Shown here one piece after another: positions 12,387-24,344 of a stretch of 64,000 nt of DNA. The notes below the pieces were generated by a model. That model saw nothing but the letters and a program-made list of their open reading frames with translations, did no database searches and was not told the origin of the DNA. The DNA comes from Jackrogersella multiformis (lineage: Eukaryota > Ascomycota > Sordariomycetes > Xylariales > Hypoxylaceae): contig CADCXD010000018.1 in NCBI GenBank assembly GCA_902806575.1, positions 372,001 to 436,000 of the forward strand, written 5' to 3'. Position 1 is the stretch's first letter. Each line of letters starts with the position of its first letter. The position numbers and the translations under genes were made by a program.

Positions 12387-14862
12387 ATGCCCATATTCCA
12401 AGTAAATTTAGAGCGGAGGGAGTCCGCTGAGCAACCAACGTCGCCCGCTATGGCGTCACCACCGGACCAATTTCCACATGACGGCAACGGTAATAGTAAT
12501 GGTGATGGTACTCTAAGAAGGAAACAATCGGAGGAGAGTATCAGCACAGATTTATGTGAAGGTCCCGTCCCAGACATCCAAACGCCTCGGACGCCAGAAC
12601 GGAATTCTCCTACCGAGTGCTCCGATCGATCTGAACTGATTGAACGATTAAAAAGAGGCGAGAGTCCAAATTGGAAACCGAGTCGACATGTTCGTAGCCC
12701 CATTCTATTTCGAGGGACACGCTGTATTTGAAATGACTAACCTTATGGTTCGTAATCAGTTCGAATCAATATGGGGTCAGCAACCCGTCTCTCCCACCCG
12801 CAGTCCAAAAAACCCGGATACGGCTTCACCAACTCTACTGCCCCCAGCTACGATAACCCCGGAGAAGAAGAGCACCGACTCTGACGAGGAGAGCAGGCGG
12901 CAGGAGGGACTTAGCATTGAACGCCCACGTTCGGCTCTTCATAGTGGTGACTTCACCCAGGGTGAGGCGTCACGGGATGCTAGCCCCATACAAGACCGCC
13001 AGCAAGCTCAAGGAAGGCAAGACTTCGGTGGAATCAGTGATTCATGGTTTGCTACTTCGCCGCCAAGAGATTTCGCATCCTTCCAGTTTGAGAGGCGGGA
13101 GGTCGTGACGAGAAGACCAGATCAGACGCCTCCAGGTTTTTCTTCGCTGTCCTCCTCTATCGCTTCCAGCTTCGTCTACAAACCTCCCACCAGCCCGCTA
13201 GTGCAATCAGAGAGCAACGAAGATATTGATCTGACCTCGCCCATGGATGGCATTGATATCAGCTCAAGTCTTCCCAGGAATCCACGCCGACACACCCTAA
13301 TGTCATCTCATTCCGCTTCATATGGTGTTACTCATAGTCCGTCACCAATACACCCAACCCATCTACGCCAAGAGAGAAACTTTCCATATCAAGCGCACCA
13401 ACCTCGACGATCTCTCGCTTCGATTCCCAATTTTCCCACAACATTATCTTCTCCGCAAACTCCAGCACTTTTACAATCAAGGCGCCCGTCGTACAGTTCG
13501 GACGTGTCACCGCTCCAGCATGCATCTATGGTAGGGTCATACGAGGAAAGTATCTTACGCGGCCGAATGTCAACAACTCCCTCAAAGCCCCTTGATTTCT
13601 TGGCTCAGATCGGTGTCCTTGGGTCGGGTAAGTGCCGATCAAGCTTGCGATGCCCGTCTCACGTGACATTACCTTTCCCAGCCGTGTTCTATAGTTATGC
13701 TAGCTCCTCTCATGGGCGTTCTAAAGTAGAAGACGGGCCAAGTCCGTACGTTGGACAGATCGATTTGGAGAACGGTCTCCCAAATCAGGAAGAGGACGCG
13801 AGATCCAAACGCAAGAGACAAAGCCGCGTTCAAGAACGGATGGCGGCAGAAGACGATAAAGCGGAGACGACCCATCGTCCCGCGGAACCGTCAGAGCGAG
13901 ATTCGCGCAGAGCTCAGCGACCCAGACGTAGGTCAGATTCTCCCAAGGCGCCCCCGGGCGGCAGCTACCGTATTCCCGAAAAGGGGCAAATCCAGATTAT
14001 CATAAAGAACCCCAATAAGACGGCCGTCAAGCTGTTTTTAGTCCCGTACGATTTGGCCGGGATGGAGTCCGGCACGAAGACTTTCATCCGGCAGCGAAGC
14101 TACTCAGCCGGCCCGATCATTGCAAACATGCCCCAGACGAGTGACGCTGGGACGGCAGATCGCCCAATTCTCAGATATCTTGTTCATCTACACATTTGCT
14201 GTCCTTCGAAAGGTCGGTATTACCTATACAAAAGCATTAGAGTTGTCTTCGCGAACCGCGTGCCCGACGGAAAAGAGAAGCTCCGCAACGAGATCACTTT
14301 GCCCGAGCCTAGGTTCAGTAGCTACAAACCGATCAGAGTGATGCATCCTCCTATGTCAGGGAGCACCGGTCCTGGTGCCAGTCTAGCTGCCGACAAGGCA
14401 TTCAGACGACGCAGTTCTGGGTTCTATTTTGCTGGCCCAAACCAAGCTTATGATGCGGCTAGCGGGTTTTATTCCTCGAATGTACCGCACCAGCCCCATT
14501 CATCGGGCTTTGGCGGACACAACATGCCGGTCGAGCCCGTGCCTCTCAGGCATAGCGGGGCAGTGAATACGCTAGATGGGGTTAGAAACTCAAGTTTTAC
14601 TGACCCTCAGTCACCAGACTCATCTCAAGCTAGTCGGCCGACCACGCAGAATTCAAGCGATGTGTCGAGCGTCGGCGGCTTGGACGGCCAAATTAGCAAA
14701 TATGACAAACTCAGTAAGGGTGATGTGGGCTACGGCGGTAACGCATTTGCCCAATTAATAAACGGCAATACTGGTGTTGCGGAGAGCCTACTCTCGCAGA
14801 GGCTGCGGTCGCTGGGAGTTCAAGGACAGGAAAGCCAGCAGTCTGGAACAATGCAGGAATAG
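12387..14862 (+). CDS. Atos/FAM214-like conserved protein (meiotic chromosome-segregation domain family)
   Basis: Exons: 12387-12689 and 12760-14862, giving 801 aa; the intron has a CTAAC branch site and ends AATCAG. The first ~290 residues are low-complexity and Ser/Pro-rich. Then comes the Atos-like region: YEESILRGRMSTTPSKPLDF, LRCPSHVTLPFPAVFYSY and SPYVGQIDLENGLP. The second conserved block includes GQIQIIIKNPNKTAVKLFLV, YDLAGMESGTKTFIRQRSYS, YYLYKSIRVVFANRVPDGKE and LRNEITLPEPRF. These match what I know of the FAM214/Atos family, whose fission-yeast members are linked to meiotic chromosome segregation; the molecular role is not established. An alternative start is ATG 12450 in the same frame. 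A consensus-looking internal intron at 13628-13681 lies inside the conserved block, so I kept it as coding. Confidence 0.85.
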
Positions 14863-16823
14863 GTCACCGGTTTCGTTCGTCTTCATGCCCCGGCGTTGGA
14901 AACTTGGGCTCCGACCATTCTCAGGGTATCGTTTATTGGCTTCTGGGTCGGATTAGGCAGGTTATGCACTGGGGATACTCCGGCGCCTTGGGTGTATACT
15001 GCGGCTCTTTGCTTATTCGGCTGAGACGAGATTGAACGTCTCGATAGAGCGTCGGCTGTTCTCCGTAGTGGATATTAAATAATAATTATTATTCAAAGGT
15101 TACTACATACGAAGGCGGTTGTCGTGACTCATTACCGAATGTTTTGTAGGTAATTGTTCTTGTAGTTTGTGCTTGTGATTATGGGGTCTTCTTAGACTTA
15201 TGATTACATGTTACTACTTAATAGGAGCTGGTAACCTCTAGGTAGGCATAAGCATGCCTCTAGGTATATACACTATATATGGTCTTCACATACTCGTAAC
15301 ATTAGATCCAATATGCTACATTGTAAGTTACAGTAATATACTATCTTTCTCTCCGACCACGAGTTAACTAAGTAGACTTATCCGAAATAGAAGCTAGGTA
15401 CCTAGGCTGTGTGGTAGGAGGAAAGGTTGCCTCATGGCATGGATACTTATTTACCTACCTAAAGTATTGCCCCTTTTTTGGTGTATTTGTGTTGGCCTGT
15501 ATTATTAGGAGATATTAATAGCAACAGAATGACAACTAGTTGGCAAATTATAAGAGTAGTTGCCTTCAATTTCGATAACACATAATATGTAAACCACTCC
15601 AAACATTGGACTATATATAAATCAGAACTTGCGCCATACCTTAGGTAGGTACCTAGATGGTTCCTGAAGAGTGTCGACCAGTAACCCCTATTTGTCGTTT
15701 TAGCCTTTTAGCATGAAAAGGGGAACATGGATACTTCGTTTAATCGATTAATATGAATTTTAAATGAAGACAACTGCTACCTTGACTTAGGTATATTCTA
15801 TAAACTCAATAGGGAATACTGAAGTAGGGATATGTACCTAGTTAGATAAACCTTAACATAGTATGCCCCGTTGTCAGTCATACAAGGGTAATAATCACTC
15901 ATCTGTACCGTGTTGTACGATTATCTATAGAGTTTCTTGTTAGGCCGGGTGGTTATTCCAAATTTGAAACCTTGAAGCTATGGTATCTACTATTTAACTC
16001 TTGGGTTTCCCTCTTGATTTTTTTAATATCACATTTCCTTCACCTGTTTCCTCCACAATAGCTACCTAGCTGCCTGTGGCGTCATAGGCACATGACACCT
16101 TGAAGATTTACGCTACGTGAGAGGAGATTTTTCTCCTTCTTGACGAGACAGAGTAATTGATTGATATTTGCCCTTCTGCTTGTTGTTGTTTCGTTGTTTC
16201 ATTGTGCTTTTATCAGTCTTGCGCCAGCAGGATATAACATTGCCACAAAGGGGGTTCCTCCCATTCGCCCATTCGCATTCACGACTCGTCGTCACGCGAA
16301 CTGGGTGATGTTCGATTCGAAAACAGACTTATACATCTTCCCGTATTGATTGGGGACAGGATAAAGAAATTTATCCAGACCGGCCTGGCTATTCGAAGCC
16401 TTGAAGGAGTCCCTGGAGATCTTATGGATTAAGGTTGCCGGAGATGACAAACTTTTATTCGCTTCTGGTCCCTTCGTGACCAGAAGACTGCATAGTGCTG
16501 ATACAGCCGACACGAACCTTAGTAAAATATAAATTAAACATCAAGAGGGATGCAGGTCTTTGGCGTGTTGAAGATCCGAATAATTCTAGACTCGAGACCC
16601 ATCACGCCTGGTCATGGGTTGCGGTAAGTATGTTAATATCCCATTCCAAATATACAGATTAGAAAAGAGATAACAGCGCTCACCAGAACTACGTAGATTA
16701 TTCTATGGAAATAGAACCACGAACCACCGGAAATCTATGGTTGTGGGTCGCTCTTTGAAGCGAGCCGCAGGGGCGAAGAGTCAGCTAGCAAGGTGAAATT
16801 AGGGGGATCTTGGGCCTCAACAT

Positions 16824-16985
16824 ATGAATGGGATTGTTGGCTCCCAGGTCGACGAGAGAATGGTCGATCTTGACCGTAGAGTATCGCCAGGAACCTTAGG
16901 AGAAGGTCTTGGTGGCTCAGTTCAGAACCCTCTCGGAATTGATGAAGAACGTTGTCTTGGTATTGGTATCAGTCCAAGCGAATAA
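16824..16985 (+). CDS. Possible small ORF, 53 aa, unrecognised
   Basis: Uninterrupted ATG-to-TAA frame of 54 codons. The product begins MNGIVGSQVDERMVDLDRRV and contains GTLGEGLGGSVQNPLGIDEE, an acidic, glycine-rich composition that is unusual for random translation. A TAG closes the frame upstream, so either this ATG is the start or the TTAG at 16799-16802 is a splice acceptor of a longer gene that I could not complete. No family is recognised. Length alone is not significant in 64 kb, so this is a candidate only. Confidence 0.2.
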   Translation: MNGIVGSQVDERMVDLDRRVSPGTLGEGLGGSVQNPLGIDEERCLGIGISPSE

Positions 16986-17701
16986 GATGGAGGCGAAGGC
17001 CGTGCGATCGATTGCAAGAAAAAGTGAACAATCATTTCTATTAATTGACCGGTTCTGATCTGGTCCTTGTATAAATAACACTCTATTCATGTACATATAC
17101 TAGGGCTTCTTGCTGACCATCTATTCTTCTAAATTAGCCTACATATTGATTATGATTGTTTTATATACCCAAGTACTCTAAAGAACATTGTTCTTCGATA
17201 TCTTCATGGGATGACCAACCCTACGTTCCCGAATCCTCAGTGAAAACCCATACACAACTATATATATCGTCAAAAAACATCGGAACTTCACTTCTTTCCT
17301 TGGTATCTCACAAATCATACACGACATGAACATGGATGCAGCTATTCCATTCTACGCGCGAGTTTCCCTACGAGATCGATTTTATGCGGAGCGTAGTATC
17401 AACAACTAAACTGCCTTAACCGACGGGATCCTGATTCATTAAGGCCTCATCGTGCAGCGCAGCTGGCAGAGGACGCGGTAAGGGCCTCTACTCCGACTAG
17501 AAGACGGCATTAAGTGGCCGTGGGGTGGCCTGCCTCGCCATTGCTCCGGTCTCCTTTTTGTGTAGAGGACACGCCGACAAGAACACTCGTACTCTAGAGC
17601 GGTAGGACGCACAACCACTATGGCTCGCGAGCCGACGTGGCGCTCGTGGCAAGCACTGCATGGCAAGCGACTCGACATACCGGCGTCGAGACCGGTGCTA
17701 G

Positions 17702-18076
17702 CAACAAGTCCCAAGACCGCCGCGGTCTGGTTGGAACAAAAACAAAACAAAACAGCTAACCAGAGACGTTCTGCGTGCCCCGACAGGGTGGGAGTCGGGT
17801 TGTATTATAGCACGGAAGGCAGATGGTTTTAGCGCTCCTGGACGTTTCAAGTCCACTAACAACGAACCCATCCTCTCATACGGACTAGGCGGTCATGTCG
17901 CCGTGGACGAGGATCAGAAAAAGGAGTTAGAGCAGCATAAAGAGAGGAACTACAGTTTAAAAACGTGGGCATCTATCAAACTACGTGTCGAGGGCAGCTG
18001 CTTTAGCATCATGCTTTCAAAACTGTCGGGAGGGCGCGACCCTCCTCCCGGGACAGGTACCAGATGGCCGGCCTAG
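17702..18076 (+). pseudogene. Unassigned coding-like open frame (exon or gene relic)
   Basis: A frame of 124 codons stays open from just after a TAG at 17699-17701 to a TAG at 18074-18076. It has no ATG until near its end. The translated composition looks like a real hydrophilic protein: GFSAPGRFKSTNNEPILSYG leads into GGHVAVDEDQKKELEQHKER and then NYSLKTW. A plausible intron (GTACCA donor at 18057, CCCAG acceptor ending 18131) would extend the frame to a TAG at about 18169-18171. I could not find a convincing first exon with a start codon. It may be an internal exon of an unrecognised gene, a decayed copy, or chance. No family recognised. Confidence 0.3.
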
Positions 18077-18787
18077 CCCGCAGCGCCTTCTACACCATAT
18101 AATACCGTCCTTCTCGACCATCTCCGCCCAGAAAAAGAAGATGACAGAAGCGACCAAGATCCGGCCTAGATGGTCTGATAGAGCCATGGCGAGAGTAAAG
18201 CACCTCGGCGGCCTGGGGAGTAGGTAATATGTAGGTACCTACCCGAAGAACCGTCTCAACTCACAAAACCTACATCCGACGGCACAGGTGGCTCTCGAAC
18301 TGGATAAGCTGCGACGAAGGGTCCGAGGACAAGAGGACGAGAAGGCTAAAAGACGAGAATAAGACAGAACAGAGATGAAGAGAGGAGGAGGAACCGGAAC
18401 AAGGACTCGCGCAACCTGAGTCCTGCACGTGTTGGCGCCGGAGGAGTATTTGCCTGATTAAGTATGCCTACCTAGGTATTTATATGGATGTTTACATATT
18501 GGAGAGACCGGTCGGTGCTGATAAGAAATAAAAGTGAATCTCTCGAGTGCTTGGGTGTGTAAAAGGGGGTTGGTGGCAGCTGGATATACTAGACCGACTG
18601 ACGTGTAACTTCCGAGTAGTAGCAGCAGTAGTAATTAGGTAGCATAAGGGCTGAGACTCATGATGGTTATAGCTCCTCTCGTATAAGCCAGGTAGGTAGG
18701 TAGGATATGTATACTGGTTCACCGTTCACACAAGTACGGCCATCTACGCAAAACACAGCTATCCTCACAAAGCACAGCCATACACTA

Positions 18788-18811
18788 CTCTACCCTACCC
18801 TACCCTAACCC
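18788..18811 (+). repeat. Telomere-like (TACCC)n / TAACCC tract
   Basis: Short run of TACCC units ending in CTAACCC, which resembles the C-strand of fungal telomeric repeat but is only about 24 bp and internal. Most likely a simple repeat. Confidence 0.6.
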
Positions 18812-19135
18812 ATCTCTCACCCCCAGTTCTCACTCTCACTAACCCTCACACCCTCTCATCCTCACCCTCACCCTTACCATCCGACGCATGCCACAGCACC
18901 GCACAAATCCAGGTATCATCGCGCATGTATTGAATCTACAAGTCCCGCCCCGAAGAGCGGGATCAACTATCATTACAAAATCAGTACAGTAAACGGTAGG
19001 TAGTAGTAGTACCCTGGACCCTCCTACCTTCCTACCTTTCCCACCTTCCCTACCTCCACTATCCTTTTGCCCTCTTATTCCTACCCCTACCCCTATCCCT
19101 ATCCCCAACCTAGGTACTACCTAGTATGGCAGTGG

Positions 19136-19166
19136 TATGGTATTGGTATTGGTATTGGTATCGGTA
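19136..19166 (+). repeat. Hexanucleotide microsatellite (GGTATT)n
   Basis: About five imperfect GGTATT units upstream of the 3' end of STU1, close to a C-rich CCCCTAC/CCCTAT tract at about 19081-19107. Non-coding simple repeat. Confidence 0.8.
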
Positions 19167-19482
19167 GTATCAGAGCAAGTCAAGACTCCACAGCCCCGGA
19201 AGTTTTCCATCCCTTCCCTTCCTTTCCCGTCTTCATCGCGCGTGGGTATTTCCGCCCGGCACTGGTGCCTTTTCTTTTTTTCTCCCCCTTTTCTCTCCAT
19301 ATCTCCATTTCTCCATTTCCCTTTTCAGACATCTCCGACTCGAACTCCCGCACGGGGTATACTATCGCCAGTTCCGTTCCCCAGCAATCGCGACATACAG
19401 ATAAGACAGAAAGAAAGAAAAGCACCAAACGCTGGCTGGCAACCAACGGCGGTAATACAAGATACGGATTCCGAGACGGGGT

Positions 19483-22400
19483 CTAGGCGACCGCGACCCC
19501 GTTCTCCCTCTGCCTCTTGACGATGTAGTAGGTGATGAGGCTCTTGGGGTCGTCCTTGACGGTCTTCATGCACCCCCAGAACTTGGCCTCGCCCAGGCGG
19601 GCGTGCAGGGCCACGCACAGCTGCACCGAGTCCATGCGCACGCCGCTTTCCTTGCTCTCGAGGCACCTGCTAGCTAAATCCAGCAGGCCCGTGATTTCGT
19701 TCTCGCTGGGCGCGAACGACGTCCTCGAGTCGACGAGCTCCTTCAGCACGTGGAGGCCCATGCTTAGGCTGCGGTGGCCCGACGTGTCCATGTCCATCTT
19801 GCTCAGGTTTCGCGTCATCGTCACCGTGATCTCGTCTGCGTCGCCGATCGCGACTAGCTCGTCCGCTAGTAGCTCTAGCCCGCTGACGATGTGTGTCCGG
19901 GCGTCGTAGCGAGTGCGCGCGGCAAGCAGAGCCTCGAGTCCCCTCGACACATGGGGTTGAAACCTGTCGCGGGATTTCTTAAGGAGTAGCTTGATGGTGG
20001 CCAGGATCTGCGCCTTCACATCTTGAACCTTTTCAGCCGGGACGTTATCGAGGCGCGACTCGAGATACTCAAACAGCCCCAGCAGCAACGAGTCGAACTT
20101 GCTATCGTCGAGCAAGGTCTTGCTATCGCGGAGAAGACTCTGTAGTTTGCGGAAGCCATGCACGTCGAGGGTTTGCGCCTTCACCCGAGTGATGCCGCTT
20201 TCCATAAGACGAGAATTCTGACGAGTTTTGTCCGAGGGAGCAAGAGGGCTGCCAGGCGCGTTGTTAGTTTCCACGAGAGGATGCGAGAGGTTAGCAGCAT
20301 CCTCGTTAACCGGTCTATCTTCGAGCACTGGCCGTTCCGTCGCGCCATTCGCTATCGCACGAGGCGTTGATTGGTCATCCCCGGTGAAAGGGTCTTCGTA
20401 AACCTTGAGCAACTTCGACGGTGTTGGAGTGGCAGATTTGAGGGTGATTGTGACATCCGCGTCTTCAACAACTACCGCCACTTTAGGGGATAATTTGGGC
20501 GAAGTTGACTGTACGCTCTTTTTCAATTGAGAAAGATCCGGTACAAGAAGCGTAATGTCTTCATTTGCGATAGAGGGCCTGCTTGAGCTGAGATCCATTA
20601 CGGGTTCCCTGACCGGCTCCTTAACCGGCTCCTTAACAGGCTCCCTGACCGGCTCTTTAACGGCCTCCTTAACAGGCTCCTTAACAAGTTCCTTAACGGG
20701 TTCCTTAACCTTCGCCGGACTCGCCTTCGGAGTTGGGACAGTCTTAATAGCCGCTGGTTTCGTAGGGGTCGGGACGCTAGATTCGCTAGCGGTCGCTACA
20801 TGGCCAGGTCGAGTTTTCGGGGCTGTCCTTCTAGGAGACCCCGCAATCGTCTTTGGCGTCGCGGTCTTTGACTTCATCACATCGGTGGGGCTTGTCTGCT
20901 CCCTCGGCGGTGCATCGTGCGTCCTGACGGAATAAGGCCCGGCAGTAGCAGGTCGAGGCGCGATGTCCGGTCTTCTCCTAGCCGGTCGCATCGGAGCTAC
21001 CGACATGCCACCGTGGGACTTGGCCGAAGATTCCGGACGCGTCCGAGTTGCAGGAGCGGTTGCGTGCGAAGCACCCGATACGTTTGACGAGCCGGAGACC
21101 GACCGCACCGGAGTGACTGTTGCCATAGCAGACCCCGGCCGAGAAGGTGGATTCCTCGTCGATAAAGCCTTCTTCTGTGCTAGCATTGCCTCTCTTAGCG
21201 AAGGCTTTGAGCTGGTCATAGTGCTCTTCGAGAGACCTAACCCTGGGCGCGGAGCTGGGTCGGCCTTCTTCGGCGAGTTTGGATTGTTAGGATCTTTCTG
21301 TAACAGCTTCTGCGCGGTAGGATCGAGATTGTCCATGATTCTATGGATGGATTAGTCATCAAATTGAAAAAGGGGGTAATGGTCCGACTTACACTTCCGC
21401 CCTTGTTGTCCAGATCAAAGAATACGCCCAATAGGTTGCGCGCATATTCTCGCGGACCCCGGGGTTTGCATCGTTGAGACCCTTCTTGATACACTTGTCG
21501 ATGACGTCTAAGCCGCCGCCATGTTCGAGATGATTCTTATGATGCGACTCTTTCTTCAGAATGGTCCTTAGCCAGCCTGTAGCGTACATCCTCGGCTGTA
21601 CATTCTTATCCTGGCAGGCACCCCAGACGTGTTGCATGATCCTAGCATTGTATGTAGCTCTTCCAACGATGATGTCCACCGTAGTATTGGCCAATTGGGA
21701 GCTTATCTTCTTCGTGGCAGCACACAATTTGATGAAGGTCTGCATGAGGATTTCAACCATTGGGTCGATGCCTGGGCCGAAGGCATTGGCGATATCCTGG
21801 ACAAGAGCGCATCCTTCCTTGGACAAACTGGTTCGTAAAGAGGAGGCAGCTTTGATGATACCGTCAAGCAGGCCCCGGCATCCTGCGATAAAGGCATCGG
21901 GGAAATCGGATGCATTGCCAGCGGTAAGTCGTCGCAACTTAATCATGCTCTCCTCTCTTTTTAGCCAGTTCTGCTCCGTCTCTCTGCCTTCAAACCATTG
22001 GTGCAAGTCTCTGAAGATTTCGTCTAGTTCTCGTTGGGTATTGACGTATGAGGGCTCGACCGAATCCGGTTTCACCTCCGGCATTGGTGTTATTGGTCGT
22101 TCGGTAGCAATGGATGAAACGCTCGCGGCGAGATTCGGCCTCGACTGCATCATCGCCGAAGCTGGTCTTGATTCGGGGTCCGCTCTTGAAGATGTTGGGG
22201 CTAACTCCTTTACGATAGCCTGCTCTATAGCAGGTCGTACTTTGAAGTTCTTCAACTGCTTCTTTAGATCGGACTTTGCCGCATTTGGCGCGTCCCTGTA
22301 GTTAATGTTAGAGCGAGTACTACGAATAGGGGAACTGGAAATTCGCGAACTTGAATAACTCGATGACCGTGCACTTGGCCGCGTCTCGCACCATGCCATC

Positions 22401-23011
22401 GGCATCCTCGAGTAATTCCATCAAGGTTGGTACGTAGGCACGGAATTGTAAGCCACTCTCCTTGTTCATCTGTGTCGTGTCAGCGCGCCCGATATAGCGA
22501 CGTATTTCGCGATAGATTCCGCGGGATATTGTAGAATGGCGCATACCTGTAGCAGCCACTGCATGCCTGCCTCCTTCGCCCTCGGGTTCTTCCCAGCCAT
22601 AGCAGTGTTGCGCACAAACCTCTCGGCGTCCATTGGCACTTGACCGTATATAGTCGCCATCGCTTGGATGGCCAATCCTCTGATCTTATCCTTCTGGTCG
22701 CCCATCTTCTCCACGACAAGCGGTAGGGTTTGTTTTGCCTCCTTGGCGAGGTACTTAGGTTCCTGCAGCGACATGCGCGTCAGGAGGTGGTTCAGGGTAG
22801 TGAAGCCAGCATTGACGAGGGCGGAATGTTGGGAGTTGGAGGCGACGCGAAGACCTTCGAAGAGAGGCGCGATGCACGTATCGGGTACGCTGTAATGCTT
22901 GATGGCAGACTTGACAGCGGTTAGGTGTTGAATCTTCAGGTCAACGGAGGCATCCTTTTTGAGGATCGCCAGCAGGCCGGCGACCTGCTCCTCGGTGATC
23001 ATTTCAACCAT
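19483..23011 (-). CDS. STU1: CLASP-family microtubule-binding protein Stu1
   Basis: CLASP protein that stabilises spindle microtubules and acts at kinetochores. Exons on the minus strand: 23011-22547, 22469-22351, 22295-21393, 21340-19483; phases close, giving 1114 aa. Exon 1 encodes the first TOG/HEAT array (LLTRMSLQEPKYLAKEAKQT, DKIRGLAIQAMATIYGQVP). Exon 2 continues it with YVPTLMELLEDADGMVRDAA. Exon 3 begins DAPNAAKSDLKKQLKNFKVR and holds the second array (RMYATGWLRTILKK, NPGVRENMRATYWAY). Exon 4 starts RAEVIMDNLDPTAQKLLQKD, a junction I recognise from fungal Stu1, followed by a basic Ser/Pro linker, a KEPV-type repeat (about 710-745) and a C-terminal helical domain. An alternative start is Met4. 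It is divergent from the BSP gene. The last ~200 bp are markedly GC-rich. Confidence 0.92.
20596..20712 (-). repeat. In-frame 12-bp tandem repeat inside STU1
   Basis: About nine imperfect copies of a 12-bp unit (plus strand GGCTCCTTAACC type) encode a four-residue repeat of the form K/R-E-P/L/A-V in the linker of Stu1. The unit length is a multiple of three, so copy-number change would keep the frame. Confidence 0.85.
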
Positions 23012-24344
23012 GATCCTCGGGGAGAGATATCGAGGATCTGGGAATGTATCGTGAGGTGTCGATAGGGGTCGATAGTAGGTGTAGATAGTAGGTGCCGATA
23101 GTATTCGCGAGTGTATATACTAGTCGTCTCCGTTCTATAAAGTTCGAAAGCGAAAGCGAAAGCGGGATGCAAAAGAGGTTACTAAGGTAGGTGGTAGGTG
23201 GTAGGTTATCGAGCTGCGATGTCGCGGTTAGAGTTAGAGTTAGATGGTGGATAAGGGGTGGGTTGTTTCGGCAGTGAAGGAAGAGTAACGAAGAGTGATG
23301 CGAGTTGCAGGTTGCAGGTTGCGGGTGGTGTAATACCTATTACCTATTACCAATTACCAAGGAGGTGTTGACTATTGAGTCAATAGTATCGACGATTATT
23401 CGAATAACTCGAACCTAGAAACGTCGGATTGATTCAAGTAGTAGCAAGTAGCAGTAGCAAACATCTGTGACGATTTAAGGATTTGAGAGTTTAAGAAATT
23501 ATTTAATCTCAGGTATTTATTTATCTCAGGTAATGAATGGTTATGTGATTTGTTAATATTAACAATTTTAATTGCGCAGGTGTAGGAGAGAGAAAAGATG
23601 GATTAGGTACCTAGGTAGATACACTAGGTAGTATGATAATCAGATAATGATGGCAAGAACAATTCTGCATAACAATTAACCAGTAACAATTCTTATAAAC
23701 AATTCTTCACATTCACAATCTAAGGTTTACTTTCTTTTTCTTGTTGTTGTGTTGTCATAATCCTTAGGTAGGTAGTACGAATTGTACCCTCCACTCCGAA
23801 GATTTGTTGATGCAGGACATGGCAATTGCCTGTGCCCGCCTGCACCACTGCACCTACCTGCACCATGACAACGGGGGTCCGTCTCCACGCCTGCCAGTGC
23901 AGATGTGGAGACCCGATACCGAGGTACCACTAAAACACGCACTAATTTGATCCCTTCCGTCTATGATAGGCCTCATCTATTATAGGCCTGTGCCATCCAT
24001 CCCAAGTCCGTGACCCCTGTCGCTGTAAAAACCAGGAACCACTGACATCCATGCCCCGCGCAACCAACTGATGAGGGGCATTATGTACATTACATAGTGT
24101 AGTGTGCCCGGGTAGGTACATAGCACCATTGAAGCTGACTGCCGACTTTAGAAAGTAAATAGACCGACACTCCAACATCAACGCATCATCTGTACAGAGC
24201 TTCATGCAAATTTTCGGTCTTCTGCCTTTTCTCTTGAATCTCCCATCAGGATAGTATCACAAGCATAGGAATCACCAGTGCAACTTCATATTACTCCGAG
24301 TCTAATCCAATCCAACCACGTAACTTGTACCAACCTCTCTTCCC
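23012..24344. other. Divergent promoter region STU1 / BSP-family gene
   Basis: About 1.3 kb between two divergent genes. A GAAAGC triplet repeat lies near 23147-23165, and short repeats TACCTATTACCTATTACC occur near 23334. The rest is AT-rich with a few TAGGTA motifs. Open frames on the minus strand (23727-24205) have no recognisable content. Confidence 0.55.

Larger units (their letters stand above)
14863..19482. other. 4.6-kb intergenic region with weak coding-like stretches
   Basis: Long spacer between a plus-strand and a minus-strand 3' end, so both flanking genes point into it. 14863-16100 is AT-rich with TAGGTA motifs and no gene. 16236-16990 and 17702-18350 hold short frames of coding-like composition, described separately. 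18720-19200 is rich in simple repeats. No complete gene could be assembled, and no transposon features were recognised. Confidence 0.5.

Noticed and set aside
16462..16486. 9-bp stem hairpin CTTCTGGTC / GACCAGAAG
   Set aside because: Short stem with a 7-base loop; expected by chance several times in 64 kb, and no terminator function is known for such hairpins in fungal Pol II genes.
18788..18811. Telomere-like C-strand tract
   Set aside because: Only about 24 bp of TACCC-type units and internal; not a chromosome end.
19067..19520. Overlapping plus-strand frames over pyrimidine-rich repeats
   Set aside because: Translations are repeats of Tyr-Pro, Gly-Ile and Ser/Phe/Pro from simple sequence; no protein features.
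21561..22301. 246-codon plus-strand frame opposite STU1
   Set aside because: Antisense to the well-supported exon 3 of STU1; no recognisable content.
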